A stretch of DNA of 64,000 bases, taken from the NCBI GenBank assembly GCA_045110575.1, contig JBGCGF010000020.1:1-64000 (forward strand), read 5' to 3'. Within the stretch, counting starts at the first letter, position 1. Each line of letters starts with the position of its first letter. The notes beneath the pieces are model-generated. The model was not told where the DNA came from and did not search any database. It saw nothing but the letters and a program-made list of their open reading frames with translations. Made by a program: the position numbers and the translations under genes. This document shows, in pieces, positions 46,901-55,311 of the stretch. Source of the DNA: CALDTK01 sp045110575. Lineage in GTDB: Bacteria > Bacteroidota > Bacteroidia > Chitinophagales > Saprospiraceae.

Positions 46901-47261
46901 ACGGTCTAGTTTCGACGCTGATGGAGATGGCCTAGCTGATCACAACGGAAAGCACTACACGCAATCTAGAAATCAGTTGGACGCACAAATCCAAGATGCA
47001 TTTTACACAGCGCTAAGGAACATGACCGTAGGTTATACCCTTGATCCAGAGAAGGTTGACCGTATCGGTTTGAGCTCTCTACGTATTTATGTCGCTGCGA
47101 CCAACCTATTGTACTTAATGAGTGATGATTACACTTCACTCAACCCTGAAGGTGTAAACACTTCAAATGGTGGCTACCTCGGACCGACCACTTACGGAGT
47201 ACAGGTGGGTGCAAGCCCAGTTGTAAGAAGTTTCTCTCTAGGACTCAACGTAAACTTTTAA
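43971..47261 (+). CDS. susC: SusC-like TonB-dependent outer-membrane transporter
   Basis: A 1096-aa outer-membrane importer for oligosaccharides, probably alginate oligomers. The signal peptide is followed by a carboxypeptidase-like domain (about 45-120, ISGTVTDEAEALIGVSVFVKG), a TonB-box region (MDEVVVVGYGTRKK), the plug (VLIQNQDGSPGADPKIQIR, SAIYGSRGANGVILVTTKSG) and a 22-strand barrel. The start codon is GTG at 43971; an internal GTG (VKNRFLLIAVALLLMP) may be the true start, because it gives a shorter, cleaner signal peptide. It ends 2 bp before susD, as usual for SusC/D pairs. Confidence 0.95.
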   Translation: MKTLLHLNRIRHCSGTQKRSVKNRFLLIAVALLLMPAFIFAQANQISGTVTDEAEALIGVSVFVKGTTNGTITDFNGAYAISASPADTLVFSYIGYLTKEVAVGTRTTISEQLMTNTTTMDEVVVVGYGTRKKSHNTGAIASIGGSEIAGVQAARVDDALAGKLSGVLIQNQDGSPGADPKIQIRAAASISGASNPLIVVNGFPISGSLATVNPSDIESLEVLKDAASSAIYGSRGANGVILVTTKSGKSGKPTISYNAYVSTSNRYVNDVDQLKTAGEWADELEAGIASGAYDVSEVDPALVDYRLTANRNSPDVVAVEDWLFRTGTSTSHDFGISGGSDDVKYYASVGYLNTEGIVITQGFERYNARLNVDAKLGERFETGLSFNGFMSDRDIVGHDMRDLLRAYSVHPIYHTEASIAFVQDLDAKRQALSDAGVTSTGGDGTRMDDTFDQGYRGGDAPFNNSIYTLEPGMTAQDWHYGRNQNGIGGSGDAGPATKLDNTESYEKTFFGNLTSYLQYKIADGLKLRTVLGGDLNDTQNFFSRELEFDSRARTNQTRLNQTDLKRSSVLSETTLNYSKVLGSHDISAVAGVEFQNFYRNGIALSGTNVPYGQPLNFALLDPADVSITERNETIARRSVFGRINYAYDNRYLASVSIRRDGDSRFGANNKFQTFPAVSLGWNLHNESFYNSDLLTDVKLRFSAGSLGTTSFLGAYNSLSLLNPQATIFGTGFLIPSDVANPDLTWQTNTETNYGINLGFLQNRFTASVDYYTSDIEDILINQSVSEVLGTTSIALNSGDVTSSGIELELGAAIINRPGLRWNVNANMSTVNTEITDLGGLEELPQVIFGQSGRGPVFRNYVGGEIGEMWGLETDGMVETSFMVDPTRNIGLSSSEYYVVDQQSPGEEGFGEIDNTRTVAEGGDLVKVGQNTPDFYWGLSTQVAFKDFDVSLQFQGAQGGDVFNIDEIYWRSEFGGRLRSSFDADGDGLADHNGKHYTQSRNQLDAQIQDAFYTALRNMTVGYTLDPEKVDRIGLSSLRIYVAATNLLYLMSDDYTSLNPEGVNTSNGGYLGPTTYGVQVGASPVVRSFSLGLNVNF

Positions 47262-47263
47262 TC

Positions 47264-48598
47264 ATGAACAGAATTAACCTACTTTTTGTAATTCTTCTTT
47301 CACCGATGTTTCTATTAACGTCGTGTGATAATGATTTGGACCAGTCTCCACCTAACCTCGCTAGCTCTAGCTCTTTGACAGACTACGGAGGCGTATTGAA
47401 TGGAGCATACTTCTATCAACTTGGATCCGTTACGCCAATGGCAGTAATGGGAGACTTCAGAGCTGATAATGCTTTGATGTTGGAGCCACCCTACACTGAA
47501 TTTGACGTGTTCGGGGCCAACCTAACGGCTATGGAGGATCAATACTTTGGTCCTTTTTACACTGCTCTTTACAAGTCGATACTTAGTTCGAATCTTGTCA
47601 TTGAGAACTCAGAAAATGCTTCTGAGGTTGGTGAAGCTCGTTTCCTAAGAGCTTTGTCTTACTTCAAGCTTGTACGTGTATTTGGTGCTGTTCCTGTGAA
47701 TTTAGCAGGTACTCCAAGCCTTAGCGATCAATCGATCCTAGTAAGAAAGCCAGCTGCAGAGGTGTATAGCAGTGTGATCATTCCTGATCTAGAAGCTGCT
47801 ATTTCAGCTCTTGATAATTCAGGACTTTCAAACGGGCGAGCATCAATGCTTGCTGCTCAGGCATTGCTTGGTAAAGTATATGTTCAACTGAATGACTTCA
47901 GCAGTGCAGCAGCGCCATTAGCTGCGGTTATAAATGGAGCCGCGGCAGCAGGTGTTAGCCTTCAAGCTAACTACGCTGACATTTTCGGTGTAGATAATGA
48001 CCTGAATTCAGAAGTCATTTTTGCAACTCAAGTATCAGGTTCTATTGTTGACGAGTACGGATTTTCCGAATTCTGGTCTTGGTATGGTGGTCTAGATACA
48101 AAATCGCTACAGCCATTGGATCCAGACTTAATTGCTGCTTTTGGAGGAGCTACTTCAACGGATTTAAGGTTCACTGTAGTAATTGACACATCAACATTTT
48201 CTTCATCTGCAAAGTACCCTCAGACTGGTGGTCCAGACCATGACTGGATTGAAATGAGGTTAGGAGATGTTGTGCTGCTGTATGCTGAGACTTTGAATGA
48301 GAATGGTGGTTCTGCAGAAGCTGCACTCGATCTTCTTGATCCAATCCGTACCAGAGCAGGTCTAGCACCGCTTGATCACATTGTGCTCAATACTCAGGCT
48401 TTGGTTAGAGATGCAATTCATGCAGAAAGAAGACTAGAGCTTGCCTTTGAAGGTCAGCGTTGGTTTGATTTGGTGAGAACTGGAACAGTTGACGCAGAAA
48501 TGGGTCAAGCTGTGAATAGTAACTACCACGTTTTCCCTATTCCTATCTCTGAGGTACTTGCAAGCTTTGGTGAGATCACTCAAAACGCTGGCTACTAA
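47264..48598 (+). CDS. susD: SusD/RagB-like glycan-binding lipoprotein
   Basis: A 444-aa surface lipoprotein (signal ending LLTSC, lipidated Cys at about 21) that caps the SusC pore and captures substrate. SusD features are visible: an N-terminal helical TPR-like part (EARFLRALSYFKLVRVFGAVP), a RagB C-terminal region with RLGDVVLLYAETLNENG, RTRAGL, ERRLELAFEGQRWFDLVRTG and the ending VFPIPISEV. Its length is at the short end for the family. It is coupled to susC (2 bp gap). Four hairpins and a terminator follow it. Confidence 0.95.
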   Translation: MNRINLLFVILLSPMFLLTSCDNDLDQSPPNLASSSSLTDYGGVLNGAYFYQLGSVTPMAVMGDFRADNALMLEPPYTEFDVFGANLTAMEDQYFGPFYTALYKSILSSNLVIENSENASEVGEARFLRALSYFKLVRVFGAVPVNLAGTPSLSDQSILVRKPAAEVYSSVIIPDLEAAISALDNSGLSNGRASMLAAQALLGKVYVQLNDFSSAAAPLAAVINGAAAAGVSLQANYADIFGVDNDLNSEVIFATQVSGSIVDEYGFSEFWSWYGGLDTKSLQPLDPDLIAAFGGATSTDLRFTVVIDTSTFSSSAKYPQTGGPDHDWIEMRLGDVVLLYAETLNENGGSAEAALDLLDPIRTRAGLAPLDHIVLNTQALVRDAIHAERRLELAFEGQRWFDLVRTGTVDAEMGQAVNSNYHVFPIPISEVLASFGEITQNAGY

Positions 48599-48684
48599 TT
48601 CGTAGTACTTGCTTTTGAAACCTTAGACCGTATGATCTACTCCTCATTGGAAAAGATCAATACTTGTTGCAAATCCGCAACATC

Positions 48685-48701
48685 GAGTAGTTTAACTACT
48701 C
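48685..48701. repeat. Hairpin 1 downstream of susD
   Basis: Perfect 8-bp arms GAGTAGTT and AACTACTC around a single T. Confidence 0.8.
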
Positions 48702-48714
48702 TTCTCGTAATTTT

Positions 48715-48738
48715 CTCCTTCCGATTTTTCGGAAGGAG
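48715..48738. repeat. Hairpin 2 downstream of susD
   Basis: Perfect 9-bp arms CTCCTTCCG and CGGAAGGAG with loop ATTTTT. It has no T run, so it looks like an mRNA-stabilising or processing structure, not a terminator. Confidence 0.8.
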
Positions 48739-48761
48739 ATCATTATGAGTTAAAGAATACT

Positions 48762-48779
48762 AACCCAGAGGCCTGGGTT
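48762..48779. repeat. Hairpin 3 downstream of susD
   Basis: AACCCAG (48762-48768) and CTGGGTT (48773-48779), perfect 7-bp arms with a 4-base loop. Confidence 0.75.
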
Positions 48780-48829
48780 CAAAATTGAAATTGTTTTAGT
48801 GAGTTTTGAGTCTCAACTAACTAATTGAT

Positions 48830-48873
48830 GAAGGTGAGGCGCTGTCTACGGAAAGTGTCCTCACCCTTCTTTT
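48830..48873 (+). terminator. Terminator of the susCD transcript
   Basis: GAAGGTGAGG (48830-48839) pairs with CCTCACCCTTC (48859-48869, one bulged base), followed by TTTTC. Confidence 0.75.
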
Positions 48874-49285
48874 CGGAGAAGTGATTAGACCGCATCAACC
48901 TTAACGTACCAGCCCTTGTACACATCGGCTAGTGTCCCCTTTCAATCTTCTACCGAGAACGATATTACGCTCGTGCAATCGTCCTAATTACCATCTTGAA
49001 TTTACCTGTGCACCTTCTTCTCACCTATTCTATATCTTCGTGGGCCATCTGGCTTTCTGCTATATTTCTATATGCGGTATCAAGCTCTTTTCAATCATCA
49101 GAGCTTACTTCAACAGTTAAAGACATCAAGTCTTTCCTAAAAAAAATCTACGAGGCTCACCTCGGACATACCTCAACAATTCAAAATAGAATGTTCGTGG
49201 TTGCCGAGTACACCTTCAAAAGAAACGACTTCACGAAGTCAGTAGCGCTTGTTTCAAATAGTAACACCTACAAAATCATCAACGA

Positions 49286-51541
49286 ATGAATAGGTTTCTA
49301 TTAATCGGCGCATTCATCCTTCTGTCGGGGGTTTTGGCGAAAGCACAAGAACACTCCTCATTGAGTGTCCCTTCCAGTGTCGTCAAAGCTGTGCAAACAG
49401 GAACTAACGTTCCTCCAATCTTCCAGCAAACGCTAAATGCTACTCAACTAGCGGTAAAATACTGGATGGATGATGGGATTCTAGTCCCTGTACCTAAAGA
49501 CATGGCAGGTGGCTACACGCACGAGGTGCACAAGCGAAACCTCTTGCTCATGCAGCAAGCAGGTTCGCTATATCAGCTAACGGAAGACAAGCAATATTTC
49601 ACGTTTTTGCGAGAGCTATTCTTGACCTACGCGGAGAAGTACCCAACTTTTGGAGCACACCCTTCGACGAAGTCTTATGCACCAGGTAAGCTCTTTTGGC
49701 AAGCGCTCAATGACGCGAATTGGTTGGTCTACGGCAGTCAGGCATATGCAAGCATTCGCCCTACCCTATCTGTAGAAGATCGGGGAACTATCGAGAATGA
49801 CTTTTTGAGGCCTTATGCTGATTACATCTCCTTGGAGAGTCCGCAGTTCTTCAACCGAGTACACAACCACAGTACTTGGGGAAATGCAGGCGTCGGAATG
49901 CTAGCGATCGCACTTGACGACGATGGTTTGCTCCAACGAGCGCTATACGGTCTGCCTGCAAGCATCACGACCAAGCTTAAACTCGACAACGACGGTGGAG
50001 ATATTAAAGCTAGTCCGAACGGAGACGCAGGATTCTATGCCCAGCTCGATAACGCGTTTTCTCCTGATGGCTACTACAGTGAAGGTCCTTACTACCAGCG
50101 TTACGCCATGTTGCCGTTTATCGTTTTTGCGCAAGCTCTTGAGACACACGATCCTTCTCTTAAAATCTTTGAATATCGCGACGGACTGCTACAAAAGGCA
50201 GTTCACGCACTCGTCGGCATGACAGATGAAAGCGGTGTATTCTATCCGATCAATGATGCTCAAAAAGGAATGTCAATCCTCTCTCGAGAGTTGATTGCTG
50301 CAGTTGATGTAGTCTACTTCTATTGTGGGCGTGAGCAAACGTTATTGACCACCGCACAGAAGCAAGGGAAAGTCCAACTTGACCAAACAGGCTTCGCGAT
50401 TGCAAAGGCACTGAATGAACTCGAAGTATCTCCTCCCCAGCTTAAAAGTCAGCAATGGTCGGATGGGCGAGATGGCAAAGGAGGAGGAATCGCAACGCTG
50501 AGAGGTGTCCCCCACCCTAACGGAAGGATAAATGCCCTTTTCAAATTTGGAACGCAAGGCATGGGACACGGTCATTTTGATCGTCTTTCCTATCAGCTAT
50601 TTGCTGGAGACACTGAAATACTACAAGATTACGGAGCGGCTAGATGGGTAAACATCGATCAGAAAGGCGGAGGTCGATACCTCCCCGAAAATCAAACGTG
50701 GGCGAAGCAAACCATCGCTCACAACACGGTTGTACTTGATCGTAAAAGTCAATTTAACGGAAGTACCAAAAGAGGTGAAGCTCACCCTTCTGAAAGCTAC
50801 TTCTTCAACCTTGACGAAGGAAACTATACTGCTGTAAGTGCTAAGGATCGAAATGCATATCCAGGAACGGAACTTCATCGTACAGTTGCCTTGCTTCATG
50901 AAAAATTGAGCGGACAACCGCTTTGGCTAGACATCTTTCGAGTGAACAGTAGCGAATCCCATTCTGCAGATCTACCTTTTCATTTTGCTTCTCAGCTTAT
51001 GACAAGTTCTGCTGAGTTAACGACAGAGCTAGATAATCTACAAGCACTGGGGAAAGACGCAGGCTACCAGCATGCATTCCTTGAAGCAGCTGGACAGATT
51101 GATAGCTCACACTACAAAGTGTCTTGGTACAACGAAGGCAAGTTTTTCACGCAAGTGAGTACCGCTGATGCTGGCGATTCCATCGTCTTTGCCCGCATTG
51201 GAGCGAATGACCCACAGTTCAATCTTCGACGTGACGCTTTTCATGTGCTGAGCAAGTCAGCCGCCAAAGAGCATCTCTTTGTGTCTGTCATCTCCGCTCA
51301 TGGTAAGTATGATCCAGTATCAGAAATTTGCAAGAAACCATATGCCGAATTGATCCAACCACAAGTGCTCATCGACAATGCGAAGTACACGGCCGTTACG
51401 GTAACCGTTGCAGATAAAGCGAGTTGGACCATCATCATTGCAAACCAAAATAACAGCTCAAAGCAACAACATACCCTCGACGTATCTGGACAACCTTATA
51501 CCTGGACGGGACCGCTCTTAATCAAACGAAAGAACTTATGA
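49286..51541 (+). CDS. PL17 family oligoalginate lyase (exo-acting)
   Basis: Cuts unsaturated or native alginate oligomers from the end, releasing 4-deoxy-L-erythro-5-hexoseulose uronate-forming monomers. The 751-aa protein has a signal peptide (cut near VLAKAQ), an N-terminal alpha/alpha toroid (about 30-370) with the catalytic N194-H195 (RVHNHSTWGN) and Tyr candidates in YYSEGPYYQRYA, and a heparinase-II/III-like beta domain (about 390-700) with the catalytic-region His in GHGHFDRLSY and Tyr in GGGRYLPENQTW. These match the layout of Saccharophagus Alg17c. Its last codon overlaps the cupin start by 4 bp. With the downstream genes, it identifies the locus as alginate-degrading. No endolytic PL6 or PL7 is in the window. 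Confidence 0.93.
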   Translation: MNRFLLIGAFILLSGVLAKAQEHSSLSVPSSVVKAVQTGTNVPPIFQQTLNATQLAVKYWMDDGILVPVPKDMAGGYTHEVHKRNLLLMQQAGSLYQLTEDKQYFTFLRELFLTYAEKYPTFGAHPSTKSYAPGKLFWQALNDANWLVYGSQAYASIRPTLSVEDRGTIENDFLRPYADYISLESPQFFNRVHNHSTWGNAGVGMLAIALDDDGLLQRALYGLPASITTKLKLDNDGGDIKASPNGDAGFYAQLDNAFSPDGYYSEGPYYQRYAMLPFIVFAQALETHDPSLKIFEYRDGLLQKAVHALVGMTDESGVFYPINDAQKGMSILSRELIAAVDVVYFYCGREQTLLTTAQKQGKVQLDQTGFAIAKALNELEVSPPQLKSQQWSDGRDGKGGGIATLRGVPHPNGRINALFKFGTQGMGHGHFDRLSYQLFAGDTEILQDYGAARWVNIDQKGGGRYLPENQTWAKQTIAHNTVVLDRKSQFNGSTKRGEAHPSESYFFNLDEGNYTAVSAKDRNAYPGTELHRTVALLHEKLSGQPLWLDIFRVNSSESHSADLPFHFASQLMTSSAELTTELDNLQALGKDAGYQHAFLEAAGQIDSSHYKVSWYNEGKFFTQVSTADAGDSIVFARIGANDPQFNLRRDAFHVLSKSAAKEHLFVSVISAHGKYDPVSEICKKPYAELIQPQVLIDNAKYTAVTVTVADKASWTIIIANQNNSSKQQHTLDVSGQPYTWTGPLLIKRKNL
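49331..49344 (+). repeat. Iterated 14-mer GTTTTGGCGAAAGC (exact)
   Basis: Exact copy in the signal-peptide region of the PL17 gene, encoding VLAKA. Confidence 0.8.
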
Positions 51542-51906
51542 GTTCACTTAAACCAAGTAAAGAATTCCTGTTCGGAAACGAACTCCCCTGGGAAGAGGTA
51601 GGTCCTGGTCTTAGCAGACAAATCATGGGTTTTGACGACAAAATCATGCTTGTCAAAGTACGCTTTGGTGTAGGTGCCATCGGCCAACTTCACGAACACA
51701 TGCACTCTCAAGTAACCTATGTAGAGTCGGGTGAATTTGAAATGACCATCGGCGACAACGTTCGCACGCTAAAAGCTGGCGATTCGTTTTACATCCCGCC
51801 TCATGTCATGCACGGATGCGTTTGCACGAAAAGCGGCGTATTACTCGACGTTTTTAGCCCTCACCGTGAGGACTTTATTCCTTCTGTCACCCCAGCAAGT
51901 TTCTAG
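51538..51906 (+). CDS. kdgF: KdgF-like cupin, uronate ring-opening enzyme
   Basis: A 122-aa single-domain cupin. KdgF converts the unsaturated uronate monomers released by alginate and pectin lyases into the linear 5-keto form (DEH). Metal-binding residues are visible in the order His-x-His (LHEHMHSQVTYVESGEFEM), Gln in the same segment, and His in YIPPHVMHGC. It starts inside the PL17 stop codon (ATGA overlap) and is followed 3 bp later by the transporter gene. Its place between an alginate lyase and the reductase/kinase genes supports this function over other cupin roles. Confidence 0.85.
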   Translation: MSSLKPSKEFLFGNELPWEEVGPGLSRQIMGFDDKIMLVKVRFGVGAIGQLHEHMHSQVTYVESGEFEMTIGDNVRTLKAGDSFYIPPHVMHGCVCTKSGVLLDVFSPHREDFIPSVTPASF

Positions 51907-51909
51907 CTT

Positions 51910-53217
51910 ATGAAAGTTAAAGGATTAAGATGGTGGGTCATCGCATTGGTGTGTCTCGCAACAGTCATCAACTACATAGATCGTCAATCTCTAAACGTCT
52001 TATGGCCAGAGATTGCGGAAGAACTATACCCCGACAAGAATCAAGATGAGCGTAAAGAGATATTCTCTTATATCTCTGTCGTATTTGTATTTGCTTACGC
52101 ATTTGGACAGGCCATTTTCGGAAAAATATTTGATTGGGTCGGAACACGAATAGGCTTTGCGCTTTCGATTGGTTTTTGGTCAATTGCTACAGCCTTGCAC
52201 GCCTTAGCCAGAGGCTTGGGAACATTCGTGCTCTTCCGAGGTATTCTCGGAGTCGCCGAAGCGGGTGCTTGGCCAGGAGCGGCGAAAGTCAATGCGGAAT
52301 GGTTTTCAATCAAAGAACGCGCACTAGCACAAGGAATTTTTAATTCCGGGGCAGCTATAGGTGGAATTATCTCAATTCCACTAATTGCTTTTCTATCTAT
52401 TCATTTCTCTTGGCAAGTCATCTTCATCCTTGTTGGTGCAATAGGATTGCTTTGGTTAATACCATGGTTAGCACTTGTAAAAGGCAATCCAGCGACTCAC
52501 AACTGGCTCACAGATGAAGAGCGCAAATATATCCTCGACGGACAAAAGGAAAATCCAGAAGCGCTTAGTGATGATCCAGATGAATACGTACCTACAACGG
52601 GTCAAATTCTAGGGCATAAACAAAGTTGGGGCGTAATTTTATCCTCGGCAGCAATAGACCCTATCTGGTGGTTATTTGTTTTTTGGATTCCTATCTACCT
52701 ATCTGAGGTATACGGAATGGACGTCAAGCAAATCGGTCTTTATGGATGGGTACCTTATGTAGGTGCCATGTTCGGAGCTTGGTTTGGTGGTCTTCTAGCT
52801 CAAAATCGACTCAAAGCAGGATCAAGTGTCAATGCCACGCGCAAATTGACGATTACATTGGGTTGCGCCATCATGCTGCCCGCTTTGTTGGCGATGTCAA
52901 ATCCTGGTGGACCTACGACAGCAGTGCTACTGATGGCTGTAATTCTTTTCGGATTCCAAACAGCTATTGGGAATGTTCAAACCTTACCTAGCGATTTCTT
53001 TGGTGGTAAAAGTGTTGGCACCCTAGCAGGATTCTCCGGAACGGCTGCTAAACTCGCTGCTGCTGGACTTACCTATCTCGTCCCTTGGTTAACTGCAGGA
53101 GGCAATTACTCTCCAGTATTCTTCATTGGTGCTGGACTCGCAATTTTTGCTGCAGTCATCATTTGGGTGCTCTGTCCTAGCATAGAGCGGCTTTCGCCAA
53201 AACCCATAAGTAGGTAA
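51910..53217 (+). CDS. MFS hexuronate transporter (ExuT-like)
   Basis: A 435-aa inner-membrane carrier with twelve predicted helices. It belongs to the anion:cation symporter branch of the major facilitator superfamily, with the family signature NYIDRQSLNVLWPEI near the start, GVAEAGAWPGAAKVNAEWF in helix 4 and a central charged loop (WLTDEERKYILDGQ). In alginate loci this carrier moves unsaturated uronate or DEH from periplasm to cytoplasm. The gene starts 3 bp after the cupin stop. A 134 bp gap with an inverted repeat separates it from the reductase. Confidence 0.9.
   Translation: MKVKGLRWWVIALVCLATVINYIDRQSLNVLWPEIAEELYPDKNQDERKEIFSYISVVFVFAYAFGQAIFGKIFDWVGTRIGFALSIGFWSIATALHALARGLGTFVLFRGILGVAEAGAWPGAAKVNAEWFSIKERALAQGIFNSGAAIGGIISIPLIAFLSIHFSWQVIFILVGAIGLLWLIPWLALVKGNPATHNWLTDEERKYILDGQKENPEALSDDPDEYVPTTGQILGHKQSWGVILSSAAIDPIWWLFVFWIPIYLSEVYGMDVKQIGLYGWVPYVGAMFGAWFGGLLAQNRLKAGSSVNATRKLTITLGCAIMLPALLAMSNPGGPTTAVLLMAVILFGFQTAIGNVQTLPSDFFGGKSVGTLAGFSGTAAKLAAAGLTYLVPWLTAGGNYSPVFFIGAGLAIFAAVIIWVLCPSIERLSPKPISR
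53190..53203 (-). repeat. Iterated 14-mer GTTTTGGCGAAAGC (exact)
   Basis: Exact copy, reverse orientation, in the last codons of the transporter gene, sense reading RLSPK. Confidence 0.8.
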
Positions 53218-53309
53218 CTGCTTACACTTCAATTCTAACAACTCAACTTCTAAACCTTTTCAAAGGAAAACCAACTCTTTTTCACTCGAAATAGGAACGG
53301 TGACCCTCT

Positions 53310-53330
53310 TACGTTTTCGTAAAAAACGTA
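53310..53330. promoter_or_regulatory. Inverted repeat before the reductase gene
   Basis: TACGTTTT (53310-53317) and AAAACGTA (53323-53330) form perfect 8-bp arms, ending 21 bp before the reductase start codon. It could be an operator or a hairpin controlling translation of the downstream genes. Confidence 0.5.
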
Positions 53331-53351
53331 CGAAAGCAATATACTCGCAAC

Positions 53352-54104
53352 ATGGATTTAACTGGAAAAGTCGCTATCGTAACCGGTGGCTCACGTGATA
53401 TCGGACGTTCAATTTCTGTCAAACTCGCTTCACTTGGAGCGAAAGTCGTCGTCAACTACTTCCGTACCCAATCGGACGCTGATGAAACACTAAAACAAAT
53501 CAAAGCAGCTGGAGGAGAAGGCATCGCCGTAAAGGCAGATGTTACTAGCATGGAAAGCTGTCAGAACCTCATCGCTGAGGCAACGAAGGCTTACGGAAAC
53601 GACATTCACATCCTCGTCAATAACGCAGGTGGTCTTATTGCTCGCAAGAAGCTTGACGAAATGTCAATCGAATTTTGGGAGCAAATCATGGACCTGAACA
53701 TGACTTCTGTCTTGCGAATGTTCAAGTGTACCGTTCCACACATGCCTAAAGGCTCAGCAATCGTAAACCTTGCGTCTCAAGCAGGACGTGATGGCGGCGG
53801 CGGCGGAGCTTCTGCTTACGGAGCAAGTAAAGGTGCACTTATGACCTTCACTCGTGGAATGGCTAAAGAGCTCGGACCTCAAGGTATTCGCGTAAACGCG
53901 ATTAACCCAGGAATGATTGCTACAGCTTTCCACGACACATTTACGCCTGATACTGTACGTGAAAAAGTAGCGAACGCTACCCCACTACGTCGTGAAGGAA
54001 GTCCTGATGAAGTAGCTGATCTTGTTGCATACCTAGCAAGCGATCAAGCTTCATTTGTAGCAGGAGCAAACTTTGACATCAACGGAGGCCTAGCCTTTTC
54101 ATAG
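53352..54104 (+). CDS. Short-chain dehydrogenase, probable DEH reductase
   Basis: A 250-aa classical SDR. It has the cofactor motif TGGSRDIGRS (about 11-20), NNAGG (about 93-97), catalytic Ser in VNLASQ and Tyr-x3-Lys in AYGASKGAL. In alginate loci an SDR of this size reduces 4-deoxy-L-erythro-5-hexoseulose uronate (DEH) to 2-keto-3-deoxygluconate using NAD(P)H. The Asp in the usual Gly-rich motif position (SRDIG) is unremarkable for this group. The next gene is KDG kinase, 23 bp later, which supports the assignment. Confidence 0.87.
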   Translation: MDLTGKVAIVTGGSRDIGRSISVKLASLGAKVVVNYFRTQSDADETLKQIKAAGGEGIAVKADVTSMESCQNLIAEATKAYGNDIHILVNNAGGLIARKKLDEMSIEFWEQIMDLNMTSVLRMFKCTVPHMPKGSAIVNLASQAGRDGGGGGASAYGASKGALMTFTRGMAKELGPQGIRVNAINPGMIATAFHDTFTPDTVREKVANATPLRREGSPDEVADLVAYLASDQASFVAGANFDINGGLAFS

Positions 54105-54127
54105 CACCTTTTTAAAAGTACTTACGA

Positions 54128-55162
54128 ATGAACGTTGTTACGTTTGGAGAGATCATGCTACGGCTATCTCCTCCTAATCACCTACGCTTTAGTCAAGCGA
54201 GTTCTTTCGATGTCATCTATGGTGGAGGAGAATCCAACGTTGCCGTATCACTGGCAAACTTTGGATTGGATTCCACCTTCGTCTCTCGATTGCCAGAGAA
54301 TGATCTCGGCGATTGTGCGCGCAATGCTTTGCGTGCGAGAGGAGTTGACACTTCGAAAATCGTCCGTGGTGGCGATAGACTCGGTATCTACTTTCTTGAA
54401 GTAGGTGCTGTCGCAAGAGGTTCCAAAGTCGTCTATGATCGAGCACATTCAGCAATTGCTGAAATGGGGCCTGGTATGGTCGACTGGGACATGGTCTTCG
54501 CTGATGCTGATTGGTTTCACTGGACGGGGATCACACCTGCAATTTCGCAGGGTGCTGCAGATGCTTGTCTTGAAGCTATTCAAGCTGCAAATCGTCTTGG
54601 GGTAACTGTATCTACAGATCTCAACTACCGCAAGAACTTGTGGAAGTACGGTAAGGATCCACGTGAAGTCATGCCTGCTCTTGTAGAAGGTTGCGACATC
54701 ATCCTTGGCAACGAGGAGGACGCAGAAAAGCACTTTGACATTCACCCGCAAGGAATGGATGTAACCAAAGGCCACGATGTTGAAGCAAGTAGCTACCTTC
54801 CGGTGCAACAAGCACTGATGGATCGCTTCCCACGCTGTAAAAAAGCTGTCGTGACGCTCCGTGGTTCTATATCAGCGAGTCATAATTCATGGGCTGGAAC
54901 GCTCTATGACGGAAAGACTCAGTATGGTACTCGTACGTACCAGATTACTGACATCGTTGACCGTGTTGGAGGAGGAGACTCGTTCATGGCGGGACTCATT
55001 TATGGGCTACTTACCTACCCTGAAGACGATCAGCGTGCCCTTGATTTTGCGGTTGCGGCTTCTTGCCTCAAGCACACCATTTTTGGTGACGCCAACCTTG
55101 TCACTGTCGCAGAAGTCGAGAAATTGATGGAAGGTGACGGCAGCGGCCGAGTAAGTCGATAA
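54128..55162 (+). CDS. kdgK: 2-keto-3-deoxygluconate kinase (PfkB family)
   Basis: Phosphorylates KDG to KDPG with ATP. The 344-aa protein has the PfkB N-terminal motif GGGESNVAVSLANFG (about 35-49), the substrate region YDRAHSA, a kinase core STDLNYRKNLW and the C-terminal PfkB signature RVGGGDSFMAG with the catalytic Asp. Length is typical. It sits between DEH reductase and KDPG aldolase, giving a complete DEH-to-triose route. A hairpin with a T run lies between it and the aldolase gene. Confidence 0.93.
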   Translation: MNVVTFGEIMLRLSPPNHLRFSQASSFDVIYGGGESNVAVSLANFGLDSTFVSRLPENDLGDCARNALRARGVDTSKIVRGGDRLGIYFLEVGAVARGSKVVYDRAHSAIAEMGPGMVDWDMVFADADWFHWTGITPAISQGAADACLEAIQAANRLGVTVSTDLNYRKNLWKYGKDPREVMPALVEGCDIILGNEEDAEKHFDIHPQGMDVTKGHDVEASSYLPVQQALMDRFPRCKKAVVTLRGSISASHNSWAGTLYDGKTQYGTRTYQITDIVDRVGGGDSFMAGLIYGLLTYPEDDQRALDFAVAASCLKHTIFGDANLVTVAEVEKLMEGDGSGRVSR

Positions 55163-55164
55163 GA

Positions 55165-55267
55165 GAAGTAGGATTGATGGTGCGATTGGATGTGGTTCAG
55201 AGGGTTTGGCCTTTACATTTCTGACCATAACTTTAAATCAATCTGTCGTCCTACTTCCCTTTTTTTT
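55165..55267 (+). terminator. Probable partial terminator between kdgK and the aldolase gene
   Basis: GAAGTAGG (55165-55172) can pair with CCTACTTC (55250-55257), followed directly by CC and eight T (55260-55267). An inner pair ATTGAT/ATCAAT extends the stem. It may reduce, but not stop, aldolase transcription. Confidence 0.6.
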
Positions 55268-55311
55268 ATCCCAAGTCTCAAATCCCGTATCTCACTTCCC
55301 ATCCCACGCTA

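Larger units (their letters stand above)
48599..49285. other. Structured intergenic region between susD and the PL17 gene
   Basis: 687 bp. The first part holds four hairpins in series, the last of them a terminator. The rest is probably the promoter region of the PL17 gene and contains a palindrome GACTTC-AC-GAAGTC (49227-49240). A weak open frame (about 48996-49289, TTG start) with one hydrophobic stretch overlaps the PL17 start by 4 bp; its composition is unconvincing and it is not annotated as a gene. Confidence 0.6.

Noticed and set aside
48996..49289. Possible small gene overlapping the PL17 start by 4 bp
   Set aside because: TTG start, no ribosome-binding site, and a composition like noncoding DNA; the region contains a palindrome and is more likely promoter.
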